50,989 nucleotides of DNA, from contig NZ_CAJLKP010000043.1 in the NCBI RefSeq assembly GCF_905207245.1, forward strand, positions 1-50,989. The letters are read 5' to 3'. The notes under the pieces are model-generated. The model was not told where the DNA came from and did no database searches. It was given only the letters and a program-made list of their open reading frames with translations. This document shows, one piece after another, positions 28,210 to 36,435 of this stretch; the first letter of the stretch is position 1, and each line of letters opens with the position of its first letter. The stretch comes from an uncultured Bacteroides sp. (lineage in GTDB: Bacteria; Bacteroidota; Bacteroidia; Bacteroidales; Bacteroidaceae). Both the position numbers and the translations under genes were made by a program.

Positions 28210-29505
28210 ATGGAAAAGAGCCCTAACATTCAGTTCCGTTCTCCGGAAGAAATCAAACTATATCAGGAGGCCAGACTTACCGAAACTCTGGCGTACCTTC
28301 AAGCACATTCCCGATTCTATCAACAGATGTTTCGTGAACACTCCATAGACATCTCCCGCATAAAGACGATAGAAGACTTGCAACAAATACCGGTCACCAC
28401 CAAGACAGACCTGCAACTACATAATAATGAGTTCATCTGTGTGGATAGAGATGCTATCATCGATTATGTAACCACTTCCGGCACTTTAGGCGATCCTGTT
28501 ACTTTCGTACTCACCTCTGCAGACCTCGACCGCCTGGCTTACAATGAATATTTGTCTTTCAACACCGCCGGATGCAGCCGGAAAGATATATTGCAACTGA
28601 TGACCACCATAGACCGCCGCTTCATGGCAGGTCTGGCCTATTATCTGGGAGCCCGGGAACTGGGTATGGGAGTGGCACGCGTAGGCAACGGAATACCGGA
28701 ATTACAATGGGACACTATCCACCGTATTCATCCCACCTGTGGGATGGTGGTGCCCTCATTCCTTATCAAATTGATAGAATTCGCCGAAAAGAATCAGATT
28801 GATTACAATAACAGCTCGATGAAAAAGTGTGTGTGCATCGGTGAAGCATTGCGTAATCCTGATTTTACCCTGAACACCCTCGGGCAGCGTATCAATGAGA
28901 AATGGCGGTCACTCCAGTTGTATTCCACTTATGCTTCTACAGAAATGCAATCATCATTCACCGAATGTTCCGAATTCCACGGCGGACACTTGCAACCCGA
29001 ACTCATCATCGTAGAGTTCCTTGATGACAAAAACCTTCCGGTAAAAGAAGGAGAACCGGGTGAAGTAACCATCACCACATTGGGAGTTGAAGGTATGCCT
29101 TTGCTTCGTTTCAAAACCGGAGACATCTGCTATCACTATACAGAATCTTGCGCTTGCGGACGGAATACTATCCGGTTAAGTTCTGTTTTAGGACGAAAAG
29201 GACAAATGATAAAATACAAGGGTACCACCCTCTACCCACCCGCATTATTCGATATATTGGACGATATACCTAAAGTGAAAAACTATGTTGTTGAGGTATA
29301 TACCAATAAATTGGGTACGGATGAAATACTAATCCGCATTGGTAGTGAAGAGAACAGCGAAAGTTTTGCAAAAGAAATAAAGGACCTGTTCCGTTCTAAA
29401 ATACGGGTAGCTCCTACCATCCGGTTCGAACCGGCTGACTACATTGCCCAGATACAAATGCCTCCTATGAGCAGAAAAAGTATAAAATTCTTTGATTTAC
29501 GGTAA
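28210..29505 (+). CDS. Phenylacetate-CoA-ligase-like adenylating enzyme
   Basis: ANL-superfamily enzyme of 431 residues. The P-loop VTTSGTLGDPVTF (about 88-100), the A5-like segment YSTYASTEMQSSF (about 238-250), FKTGDIC (about 301) and the C-terminal MSRKS end match PaaK-type ligases. It would activate an aromatic acid with ATP and pass it to CoA or ACP; p-coumarate from the lyase at the other end of the operon is the natural candidate. Last gene of the operon, one base after the C45 gene. A promoter for the next unit overlaps its 3' end. Confidence 0.87.
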   Translation: MEKSPNIQFRSPEEIKLYQEARLTETLAYLQAHSRFYQQMFREHSIDISRIKTIEDLQQIPVTTKTDLQLHNNEFICVDRDAIIDYVTTSGTLGDPVTFVLTSADLDRLAYNEYLSFNTAGCSRKDILQLMTTIDRRFMAGLAYYLGARELGMGVARVGNGIPELQWDTIHRIHPTCGMVVPSFLIKLIEFAEKNQIDYNNSSMKKCVCIGEALRNPDFTLNTLGQRINEKWRSLQLYSTYASTEMQSSFTECSEFHGGHLQPELIIVEFLDDKNLPVKEGEPGEVTITTLGVEGMPLLRFKTGDICYHYTESCACGRNTIRLSSVLGRKGQMIKYKGTTLYPPALFDILDDIPKVKNYVVEVYTNKLGTDEILIRIGSEENSESFAKEIKDLFRSKIRVAPTIRFEPADYIAQIQMPPMSRKSIKFFDLR

Positions 29506-29521
29506 CTAATTTCTACTTTTG
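29491..29521 (+). promoter_or_regulatory. Consensus promoter overlapping the ligase 3' end
   Basis: TTTG at 29491-29494 and TACTTTTG at 29514-29521 are separated by 19 bases, a near-perfect Bacteroidota promoter. The -33 element lies inside the last codons of the ligase gene. It should start transcription near 29528 for the genes at 29565 and 30159, independent of the polyene operon. Confidence 0.75.
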
Positions 29522-29564
29522 ACAGTAAGAATAGACTTAGTACTCACTCTAAATTATTAATTGT

Positions 29565-30134
29565 ATGAAAAAGTTATTAACCCTTTTCCTTCTGGCAACA
29601 AGCATGGTTTGTTTCGGACAAAACAGAGACTTCCTGAAAGAAGTCTCAGGTATCAATTTCTATGGAGTGGATTATTCTGCGGCAAAGGTGTTCGGTGCGG
29701 CTGAGGCTCCCGAAGAATTCAGAATAGCATTTGCCAGAATCAACCGTCTGTTCATCACTGAGGCAAAAAAATATGATGTAAGTAAGAAGCTGAAAGTTAA
29801 AGTCAACGAGATTTCACTCAATGCCGTTGATAAAGTGAATCAGGACATTGACCTCAGCCAACTGATGACGACCAGTGCAGACTATACACTGAGCGAACAA
29901 GACATTAAACGAGTTGTGGAAGCACTCCCTATACAAAGTCAACCGGGTATTGGGCTGGTTATCATCGCTAAGTTACTGAACAAGGCAGAGGGATACGGTT
30001 CCTATCAGGTAGTATTCTTCAATACTGAAACCAAAGAAATAGTAGAAGACTGGGCAATCGGTGGAAAAGCCAAAGGTTTCGGACTTCGTAACTATTGGGC
30101 CGGTTCCATTCATAAGGTTATCAACAACCTATAA
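29565..30134 (+). CDS. Exported protein of unknown function
   Basis: Protein of 189 residues with a clear signal peptide (MKKLLTLFLLATSMVCFGQ). I do not recognise the family. The mature part is mixed alpha/beta without Cys, with an FFNTETKEIVEDWAIGGKAK segment near the end that looks like a beta strand and turn. It follows its own strong promoter, and a beta-barrel gene begins 24 bases downstream, so the pair is probably co-transcribed. Confidence 0.75.
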   Translation: MKKLLTLFLLATSMVCFGQNRDFLKEVSGINFYGVDYSAAKVFGAAEAPEEFRIAFARINRLFITEAKKYDVSKKLKVKVNEISLNAVDKVNQDIDLSQLMTTSADYTLSEQDIKRVVEALPIQSQPGIGLVIIAKLLNKAEGYGSYQVVFFNTETKEIVEDWAIGGKAKGFGLRNYWAGSIHKVINNL

Positions 30135-30158
30135 ACTAAATATTTACTAAATAAAAAA

Positions 30159-30869
30159 ATGAGAAAATTACTATTATTGTGTGCCCTATTAGTGGGTGCT
30201 TGCCTTCACTGCATGGCACAAAACTACACCGAAGTCGTTTATTTGAAAAATGGAAGTATTATCAGAGGCATTATCATCGAACAAGTGCCCAACAGTTCTT
30301 TAAAAATACAAACTGCTGATGGAAGTATCTTTGCTTATTCAATGGATGAAGTTGTGAAAATTACGAAAGAAGTAGGTACTTCTAAAAGCAATTACGAAAG
30401 ATTTGGAGAAAAGAAATCGCTAAGAGGTTACAAAGGTTTTGTTGAAACCGGTTATATCTTTGATCTTAGTGATTGCGATGCCAACCGATTCGAATTATCA
30501 ACGACACACGGTTATCAGTTTAATAACTATTTGTTTATCGGAGGTGGTGCCGGAATAAACTTCTATACAGATGCAGATTTATATTCCGTTCCTTTATTTG
30601 CCAGTTTCAGAGCAAACTTCATGAATAAAAAGGTTACCCCGTTTGCCGATATTAAAACTGGCTATACAGTCGGAGATGTTGAAGGAGCCTTCGTTACAGT
30701 AGGCTTTGGTGTACGCTTCGCCCTTGCTAACAAAATGGCACTGAATCTTAAATTGGAATATGCATATCAAGAGTATGATTACGGATATTATTATATTGGT
30801 AGTAGTTCATATTATTATGATAATGAATCCATAAATGGTATAGGAATCAAGCTCGGCTTTGAATTCTAA
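30159..30869 (+). CDS. Outer-membrane beta-barrel protein
   Basis: Protein of 236 residues with a signal peptide ending near CMAQ. Residues about 25-70 form a small beta domain (VVYLKNGSIIRGIIIEQVPN) seen before some Bacteroidota barrels. The remainder has alternating hydrophobic strands with many Tyr and Gly, ending GIGIKLGFEF with the terminal Phe usual for barrels. Ligand or role cannot be told. Confidence 0.8.
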   Translation: MRKLLLLCALLVGACLHCMAQNYTEVVYLKNGSIIRGIIIEQVPNSSLKIQTADGSIFAYSMDEVVKITKEVGTSKSNYERFGEKKSLRGYKGFVETGYIFDLSDCDANRFELSTTHGYQFNNYLFIGGGAGINFYTDADLYSVPLFASFRANFMNKKVTPFADIKTGYTVGDVEGAFVTVGFGVRFALANKMALNLKLEYAYQEYDYGYYYIGSSSYYYDNESINGIGIKLGFEF

Positions 30870-30883
30870 ATGATATAACCCCT

Positions 30884-30942
30884 ATAAACAAGAAAAGCGG
30901 ATTGAAGGTGGTAATAGTCTTCAATCCGCTTTTCTTGTTTAT
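30884..30942. terminator. Bidirectional terminator, 24-bp perfect stem
   Basis: Arms 30884-30907 and 30919-30942 pair perfectly (24 bp) around an 11-base loop, with a T-rich 3' arm. It lies between the convergent genes ending at 30869 (+) and 30966 (-), so it can serve both. Confidence 0.9.
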
Positions 30943-30965
30943 CCGGTTCGTTTTCCAAATTACGT

Positions 30966-31349
30966 TTATTCTCCTATCTCCTGAATATCTTTCTTTAATT
31001 CATCAACCTGTTCATAAGTGAAGCCGTCAAGAGCTTTCTTCATACTGAGCAGTTCCTCACGAACGGCTTTCAACCGCTCTACGATTTCAAAGTTACGAAG
31101 GGTGTTTTCTTTATTATCTTTCATCCGCTGGCGCGCACCGGGCAGCGTCATACCCCGCTCCTTCACCAGATGATAAATCAATTTCACCGTTTCTATATCT
31201 TCCTTGCGATATTGCCGTACGCCACGACTACCCTTCTTCGGGGAAAGTTGTGGAAACTCTTTCTCCCAAAAACGTAGTAAGGACTCATTGACATCAAACA
31301 TCTGGGCCACCTCACTGATGGAATAGTATAACTTCAGATTCTTATCCAT
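30966..31349 (-). CDS. MerR-family transcriptional regulator
   Basis: Small MerR protein of 127 residues. The winged helix-turn-helix (about 8-75) contains YSISEVAQMFDVNESLLRFW, and RQYRKEDIETVKLI forms the wing and following helix. The C-terminal helix (about 85-125) is a dimerisation coiled coil without an evident metal-binding Cys cluster. It starts 2 bases after the M23 gene on the same strand, so the two form a unit. Targets are unknown. Confidence 0.9.
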   Translation of the reverse strand: MDKNLKLYYSISEVAQMFDVNESLLRFWEKEFPQLSPKKGSRGVRQYRKEDIETVKLIYHLVKERGMTLPGARQRMKDNKENTLRNFEIVERLKAVREELLSMKKALDGFTYEQVDELKKDIQEIGE

Positions 31350-31351
31350 AA

Positions 31352-32320
31352 TTAATCAAGGACTTTACCATGATTGGCGGCAATCTGTATCATGCGGTCA
31401 TAATCCTCGGCGCTCAAATCCATAAAGTAATAGTTGACGGGATTGACCACCTGCCCTTTAACGTGAACTTCATAATGCAAGTGGGGGCCGGTACTCTTTC
31501 CAGTGCTACCCACTCCGGCAATAACCTCGCCACGCACTACCTTTTTCCCGAGTTTCGTCCGGTATTCCTTTAAATGACCATACAAAGTCTGATATCCAAA
31601 GCCATGATCTATCACGACAGTATTGCCATAGCCGGTTTCCCAGCCCATCTTCACCACCGTACCGTCTCCTGTGGCATAAACGTCCGTGCCAATAGGTGCG
31701 GAGAAGTCCATACCGGCATGGAATTTCGTAGTACCATAAATAGGGTCGATACGCGTGCCATAACCGGATGCCGTTTTACGAAGATCTTTATTGGAAATAG
31801 GTTGGATAGCAGGAATACAACGCAACATTTCGTCATGACTTTTACACATATCCACCACATCGTCGAAAGAACGGGACTGGATATAGAGCTGTTTACTGAG
31901 CATATCCATCTTCTGAGTAGTATTCACCACGAGGGCGGAGTTAGCCATATCCATCAAATGCTCGTAACGATTGGTGCCGCCATACCCTGCCTGACGGATA
32001 GCCGACGGTATGGGGTCTGCCGCAAAAATAACCCTGTACAGGTTATCATCACGTTGCTGCACATCCTGCAACACGCCCATAGCCTCATCCAAACGACGGG
32101 AAAGCACATTATACTGCGCTAAAAGTTGGCTATTTTCCTTTCGTAATTCTTTCTCGGAAGGAGAACCGAAGATAATCAGCAGAACAATGAAACTGCCCGC
32201 ACCCAAACCCATGCCGATAAATAAACGGCGTAAAAGACTCACCGCCCGTTGTCTGACGGTAGGGTAAATACGGTCATAAGTCTGCGTCTGTGGATTATAA
32301 ATGTAGTAAACTTTGCGCAT
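31352..32320 (-). CDS. M23 family metallopeptidase, membrane anchored
   Basis: Protein of 322 residues: a transmembrane segment near 32-50, a coiled coil near 54-85, and a C-terminal LytM/M23 domain (about 180-300). HAGMDFSAP supplies the first zinc His and Asp, and GPHLHYEVH the HxH motif. A complete zinc site suggests an active peptidoglycan endopeptidase, although many membrane-anchored M23 proteins act as activators. It diverges from alaS. Confidence 0.91.
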   Translation of the reverse strand: MRKVYYIYNPQTQTYDRIYPTVRQRAVSLLRRLFIGMGLGAGSFIVLLIIFGSPSEKELRKENSQLLAQYNVLSRRLDEAMGVLQDVQQRDDNLYRVIFAADPIPSAIRQAGYGGTNRYEHLMDMANSALVVNTTQKMDMLSKQLYIQSRSFDDVVDMCKSHDEMLRCIPAIQPISNKDLRKTASGYGTRIDPIYGTTKFHAGMDFSAPIGTDVYATGDGTVVKMGWETGYGNTVVIDHGFGYQTLYGHLKEYRTKLGKKVVRGEVIAGVGSTGKSTGPHLHYEVHVKGQVVNPVNYYFMDLSAEDYDRMIQIAANHGKVLD

Positions 32321-32350
32321 CTTTTGGAAATATTTCGCTCGTTAATACGG

Positions 32351-32358
32351 CAAAAGTA
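32351..32358 (-). promoter_or_regulatory. -7 element for the M23-merR operon
   Basis: The minus strand reads TACTTTTG here, about 30 bases before the M23 start at 32320. No clear -33 element. It faces away from the alaS promoter at 32371-32378. Confidence 0.5.
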
Positions 32359-32370
32359 ATAAAAACAAGC

Positions 32371-32378
32371 TATCTTTG
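32371..32378 (+). promoter_or_regulatory. -7 element for alaS
   Basis: TATCTTTG, an exact TAnnTTTG match, about 89 bases before the alaS start. No clear -33 element. The leader runs through the heptad repeat at 32407-32427. Confidence 0.5.
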
Positions 32379-32406
32379 CACAGTTTTTTCAAGATTATTA
32401 ATACTA

Positions 32407-32427
32407 AGTAGCAAGTAGTTAGTAGAT
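32407..32427. repeat. AGTAG heptad repeat in alaS leader
   Basis: Three 7-base units (agtagca, agtagtt, agtagat) lie in the probable alaS leader and degenerate further towards 32450. They have the same period and a similar GTAG core as the array at the start of the window. Confidence 0.55.
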
Positions 32428-32466
32428 AACAGAGAGTAAAAGATAGTAATAGATTAAGATAAATAG

Positions 32467-35091
32467 ATGAGTATGTTGACTGCAAATGAAATCCGGAACT
32501 CCTTCAAGAGTTTCTTCGAGAGCAAAGGCCACCAAATCGTGCCTTCGGCTCCTATGGTAATTAAAGATGACCCTACACTGATGTTTACCAATGCGGGGAT
32601 GAACCAGTTCAAAGATATAATTTTGGGTAACCACCCGGCGAAATATAAAAGAGTAGCGGACTCACAGAAGTGCCTACGCGTAAGCGGAAAGCACAATGAC
32701 CTGGAAGAAGTAGGACATGACACGTATCACCACACCATGTTCGAAATGTTGGGTAACTGGTCGTTCGGTGACTACTTCAAGAAAGAAGCTATTGACTGGG
32801 CATGGGAGTATCTGGTGGAAGTGCTGAAAATAGATCCCAAGAACCTTTACGCTACTGTTTTCGAAGGCAGCCCCGAAGAAGGACTAGAACGCGACAATGA
32901 AGCCGCTTCCTTTTGGGAACAATACCTGCCAAAGGATCATATCCTGAACGGAAACAAACATGATAACTTTTGGGAAATGGGTGATACGGGTCCATGCGGC
33001 CCGTGCTCCGAGATACATATAGACTCGCGTCCGGAAGAAGAAAAAGCAAAAGTTCCGGGTAACCAATTGGTGAACAAAGATCATCCGCAAGTTATCGAAA
33101 TCTGGAACCTCGTGTTCATGCAGTTCAACCGCAAAGCTGACGGTACTCTGGAAGGACTTCCCGCCAAAGTAATCGACACTGGTATGGGCTTTGAACGCTT
33201 GGTGCGCACACTGCAAGAGAAAACATCCAACTATGATACCGATGTGTTTCAACCGATACTGAAGGCTATCGCCGAGATGGCAGGTACTACTTATGGCAAA
33301 GATAATCAACAGGACATTGCTATGCGTGTAATTGCCGACCACATCCGCACAATTGCATTCTCTATCACAGATGGCCAGTTACCCTCTAATGCAAAGGCCG
33401 GATATGTAATTCGCCGCATTCTCCGCCGTGCCGTTCGTTACGGATATACATTCCTGGGACAGAGACAAGCATTCATGTACAAATTGCTCCCCGTTCTGAT
33501 TGAAAACATGGGTGAGGCTTATCCGGAACTGAATGCACAGAGGGACCTTATCAGCAAAGTTATTAAAGAAGAAGAAGACTCTTTCCTCCGTACACTGGAG
33601 ACCGGTATCCGCCTGCTAGATAAGACGATGGCTGACGCCAAAGCTGCCGGAAAGACAGAAATCAGCGGTAAAGACGCCTTTACTTTATATGATACTTTCG
33701 GTTTCCCACTCGACTTGACAGAGCTGATTCTCCGCGAGAACGGCATGACTGCCGACATCAAAGAGTTCGACGCTGAAATGCAACAACAGAAACAGCGTGC
33801 CCGCAATGCCGCCGCCATTGAAACCGGTGACTGGATTACACTGAAAGAAGGAACTACCGAATTCGTTGGTTACGATTATACGGAATATGAAACAAGTATT
33901 CTCCGCTACCGCCAGGTGAAACAGAAAAACCAGACGTTGTATCAGATTGTACTGGACTACACCCCGTTCTATGCTGAAAGTGGTGGTCAGGTAGGTGATA
34001 CCGGCGCACTTGTCAGCGAATTTGAAACGATTGAAGTGATTGACACCAAGAAGGAGAACAACCTTCCGATACATATCACCAAGAAGTTGCCCGAACATCC
34101 GGAAGCTCCGATGATGGCCTGCGTGAATACTGATAAGCGTGCCGCCTGTGCAGCCAACCACTCGGCTACCCACTTGCTGGACTCTGCACTCCGTGAAGTG
34201 TTGGGAGAGCATGTAGAGCAAAAAGGTTCTTTGGTAACTCCGGATTCACTGCGTTTCGACTTCTCCCACTTTCAGAAGGTGACAGATGAAGAAATCCGTC
34301 AGGTGGAACACCTGGTAAATGCCAAAATCCGCGCCAACATACCTTTAAAGGAATACCGCAACATCCCTATTGAGGAAGCTAAGGAATTGGGAGCTATCGC
34401 ACTGTTTGGTGAAAAGTATGGTGACCATGTACGTGTCATCCAGTTCGGTTCATCCGTTGAATTCTGCGGTGGTATACATGTTGCTGCTACGGGAAGCATC
34501 GGCATGATGAAGATTGTTTCCGAAAGTTCTGTTGCTGCCGGTGTACGCCGTATCGAAGCATACACAGGTGCACGTGTGGAAGAATTGATGGATACCATCG
34601 AAGACACCGTACGCGATCTGAAAGCACTCTTCAACAATGCTCCCGACCTGGGCGGAACCATCCGTAAATACATTGAGGAAAATGCCGGATTGAAGAAACA
34701 GATGGAAGACTTTATGCGAGAAAAAGAGGCTCAGATAAAGGAAAGACTGTTGAAAAATATACAGGAAATACATGGCATAAAGGTTATTAAGATTTGTGCT
34801 CCGATACCTGCCGAAAACATTAAGAACATTGCCTTCCAACTGCGTGGAGAAATCACGGAAAATCTGTGTTTCGTTGCCGGAACAGTGAATGAAGGTAAAC
34901 CGATGCTGACAGTTATGCTGAGCGACAACCTCGTTGCAGGCGGATTGAAAGCCGGAAACCTGGTGAAGGAAGCTGCCAAACTAATACAAGGCGGTGGCGG
35001 TGGTCAGCCTCACTTCGCAACAGCCGGTGGCAAGAATGCTGACGGACTGAATGCTGCGGTAGAGAAAGTGCTGGAACTTGCCGGAATTTAA
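32467..35091 (+). CDS. alaS: Alanyl-tRNA synthetase
   Basis: Class II synthetase of 874 residues, full length. The N-terminal catalytic domain has the motif 2 region CLRVSGKHNDLEEVG and HHTMFEMLGNWSFGDYFKKE. The editing domain carries the zinc-binding HSATH (about 565-569) and CGGIH (about 667-671). The C-terminal C-Ala domain ends with GGGGGQPHFATAGGKN. It charges tRNA-Ala and hydrolyses mischarged Ser/Gly. A second ATG lies at 32473. Confidence 0.97.
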   Translation: MSMLTANEIRNSFKSFFESKGHQIVPSAPMVIKDDPTLMFTNAGMNQFKDIILGNHPAKYKRVADSQKCLRVSGKHNDLEEVGHDTYHHTMFEMLGNWSFGDYFKKEAIDWAWEYLVEVLKIDPKNLYATVFEGSPEEGLERDNEAASFWEQYLPKDHILNGNKHDNFWEMGDTGPCGPCSEIHIDSRPEEEKAKVPGNQLVNKDHPQVIEIWNLVFMQFNRKADGTLEGLPAKVIDTGMGFERLVRTLQEKTSNYDTDVFQPILKAIAEMAGTTYGKDNQQDIAMRVIADHIRTIAFSITDGQLPSNAKAGYVIRRILRRAVRYGYTFLGQRQAFMYKLLPVLIENMGEAYPELNAQRDLISKVIKEEEDSFLRTLETGIRLLDKTMADAKAAGKTEISGKDAFTLYDTFGFPLDLTELILRENGMTADIKEFDAEMQQQKQRARNAAAIETGDWITLKEGTTEFVGYDYTEYETSILRYRQVKQKNQTLYQIVLDYTPFYAESGGQVGDTGALVSEFETIEVIDTKKENNLPIHITKKLPEHPEAPMMACVNTDKRAACAANHSATHLLDSALREVLGEHVEQKGSLVTPDSLRFDFSHFQKVTDEEIRQVEHLVNAKIRANIPLKEYRNIPIEEAKELGAIALFGEKYGDHVRVIQFGSSVEFCGGIHVAATGSIGMMKIVSESSVAAGVRRIEAYTGARVEELMDTIEDTVRDLKALFNNAPDLGGTIRKYIEENAGLKKQMEDFMREKEAQIKERLLKNIQEIHGIKVIKICAPIPAENIKNIAFQLRGEITENLCFVAGTVNEGKPMLTVMLSDNLVAGGLKAGNLVKEAAKLIQGGGGGQPHFATAGGKNADGLNAAVEKVLELAGI

Positions 35092-35105
35092 CGACCGGGC
35101 TATGT

Positions 35106-35129
35106 GGGCGAGTGAATAATTATTCGCCC
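35106..35129. repeat. Small palindrome after alaS
   Basis: GGGCGA (35106-35111) pairs with TCGCCC (35124-35129), and the centre GAATAATTATTC is itself a palindrome. It has no T-run, so it is a weak terminator at best; it looks more like a REP-type intergenic palindrome. Confidence 0.45.
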
Positions 35130-35155
35130 CTACAAGTAAATAGCTGGTGAAAAAC

Positions 35156-35186
35156 TTGACTTCGGCATCCAAATGTCGTATCTTTG
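35156..35186 (+). promoter_or_regulatory. Promoter of candidate small RNA
   Basis: TTG at 35156-35158 and TATCTTTG at 35179-35186, 20 bases apart. No coding gene follows on this strand before the terminator at 35226-35260, so the product should be a short RNA starting near 35193. Confidence 0.6.
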
Positions 35187-35192
35187 TCAAAG

Positions 35193-35260
35193 TAATCCTG
35201 ATTTAGATTCGGGAAAATATATAGTAAAAGAGAAGAAGCGAATGTTTCTTCTCTTTTTTT
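35193..35260 (+). ncRNA. Candidate small RNA, about 65-70 nt
   Basis: Defined by a consensus promoter upstream and a 12-bp-stem terminator with a T-run downstream. The 5' part can form a 6-bp hairpin (tcctga with tcggga, one G-U pair). No start codon followed by a credible frame is present. Class is unknown; no known family was recognised. Confidence 0.45.
35226..35260 (+). terminator. Intrinsic terminator of the small RNA
   Basis: Stem arms 35226-35237 and 35246-35257 pair perfectly (12 bp) around an 8-base loop and run into T7 at 35254-35260. Confidence 0.8.
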
Positions 35261-35287
35261 GTATCTATAGAGGGAAATGAGTATAAG

Positions 35288-35316
35288 ATAGTATGTTTTA
35301 TACAATAACATACTAT
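35288..35316. repeat. 10-bp inverted repeat
   Basis: Arms 35288-35297 (atagtatgtt) and 35307-35316 pair perfectly around a 9-base loop. AT-rich and of unknown role; it sits between the small RNA terminator and the 22-bp repeats. Confidence 0.5.
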
Positions 35317-35352
35317 GTAATGGAGTAAAACAAACGATGTAATCATCCCAAA

Positions 35353-35418
35353 CATACCATCTGTTTGAGTAAAACACATCATCTGTTTAAAGTAAACGCA
35401 CCATCTGTTTGCAGAAAA
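35353..35418. repeat. Three imperfect 22-bp tandem repeats
   Basis: Units 35353-35374, 35375-35396 and 35397-35418 share the core catctgttt at the same phase, with AT-rich ends that vary. A possible degenerate fourth unit precedes them. They lie between a + strand RNA candidate and the terminator of the minus-strand lipoprotein gene. Confidence 0.7.
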
Positions 35419-35420
35419 TA

Positions 35421-35450
35421 GAAACGGGAAAGCCGAAGCTCTCCCGTTCC
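35421..35450 (-). terminator. Terminator of the lipoprotein gene, TTCG tetraloop
   Basis: On the minus strand, arms 35450-35438 and 35433-35421 pair over 13 positions (two G-U pairs) around a TTCG tetraloop, followed by a T-rich stretch. It lies 55 bases past the stop of the gene at 35505-36341. Confidence 0.75.
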
Positions 35451-35504
35451 GTTAAACATCCATAAATTCTCTCTTGACAAAAAAGGCCGGATTAGTATAC
35501 CTTC

Positions 35505-36341
35505 TTAGTTCTTCTCCACATAATTATATTGTGATAGACGTTCTATATGATAGACTTTACATCCCTCCGGAACCTCTATCGGACAAATATCAGTAACATC
35601 CTCCCAAAGATCCCACTGTGCACTTTCTAAAGAAGTTCTGGTAGTTTCAGGAAGAGCACCGGCACGATAAAGATGTTTCTCTTCATTATAAGTAAATAGC
35701 CAACCAGCTTGTCCAGTCTCACCTTCAAGGATCGGTACTCTTTCATACTGTCCTATCATAGGAGCAATCGTAGAATCATCCGGACGGACACGCAATACTC
35801 CACCTTCCCACATTTCATATTCATCATCTGGTAATAACTCATAGCTTCCTCCCAGTTTCACGGTAAAAGTATTCACAAAAGCGTTCATGATTTCAGTTTT
35901 TTGTTCTTCCGTAACGTCTCCGGTAATTACTATACCTTCTTTCACTTTATACAAAACCAACTTCACACGCTCATCTACCGTCACCTGCAACGATGCAGAG
36001 TTACCACTACCATCCCTTACTATTATCACAACCTGCCCCTCCGTTTTAGGAGTTACCTGTATACGTTGATAACCATTCTCACTCTTTACAAAAACAGCAG
36101 TTGCTATGGAATTATCTCCATTTACTATAGAATAGTTATTGTCACCGCCATCCACACCGACAACTATACCATCAGGTTTAGTCAAGTAGAGATTTACGGA
36201 GCCAGTCAGGTTATCACACGTCCCTATCTGATAAATAGGAGCATCACCCGTAAAGAAGACCATATCACGGTAATCACTCTCACATGCAGTACCTACAAAC
36301 AAGAGTGAAATCAACATTAGAATAGAGTAGATGTATTTCAT
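35505..36341 (-). CDS. Lipoprotein of unknown function
   Basis: Protein of 278 residues with a lipoprotein signal ending VGTAC; Cys20 should be lipidated. The mature part begins with a beta-rich Ig-like stretch (about 40-125, SVNLYLTKPDGIVVGVDGG and QVVIIVRDGSGNSASLQVTV), then a mixed region. I do not recognise the family. No partner gene or polysaccharide locus is next to it, and a terminator follows. The 94 bases before it (36342-36435) are AT-rich without a clear promoter. Confidence 0.75.
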   Translation of the reverse strand: MKYIYSILMLISLLFVGTACESDYRDMVFFTGDAPIYQIGTCDNLTGSVNLYLTKPDGIVVGVDGGDNNYSIVNGDNSIATAVFVKSENGYQRIQVTPKTEGQVVIIVRDGSGNSASLQVTVDERVKLVLYKVKEGIVITGDVTEEQKTEIMNAFVNTFTVKLGGSYELLPDDEYEMWEGGVLRVRPDDSTIAPMIGQYERVPILEGETGQAGWLFTYNEEKHLYRAGALPETTRTSLESAQWDLWEDVTDICPIEVPEGCKVYHIERLSQYNYVEKN

Positions 36342-36435
36342 TGTTTTAGTTTATTTAGTCTGACTTCATATAATGGAAATGCACGATTTAATTAATTACT
36401 GCATAGAAACCGATATTTTTTTTATTTTCAATACC

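Noticed and set aside
29420..29440. tRNA T-arm-like ggttcgaacc
   Set aside because: It lies in the coding frame of the PaaK-like gene, and no acceptor or anticodon stems surround it.
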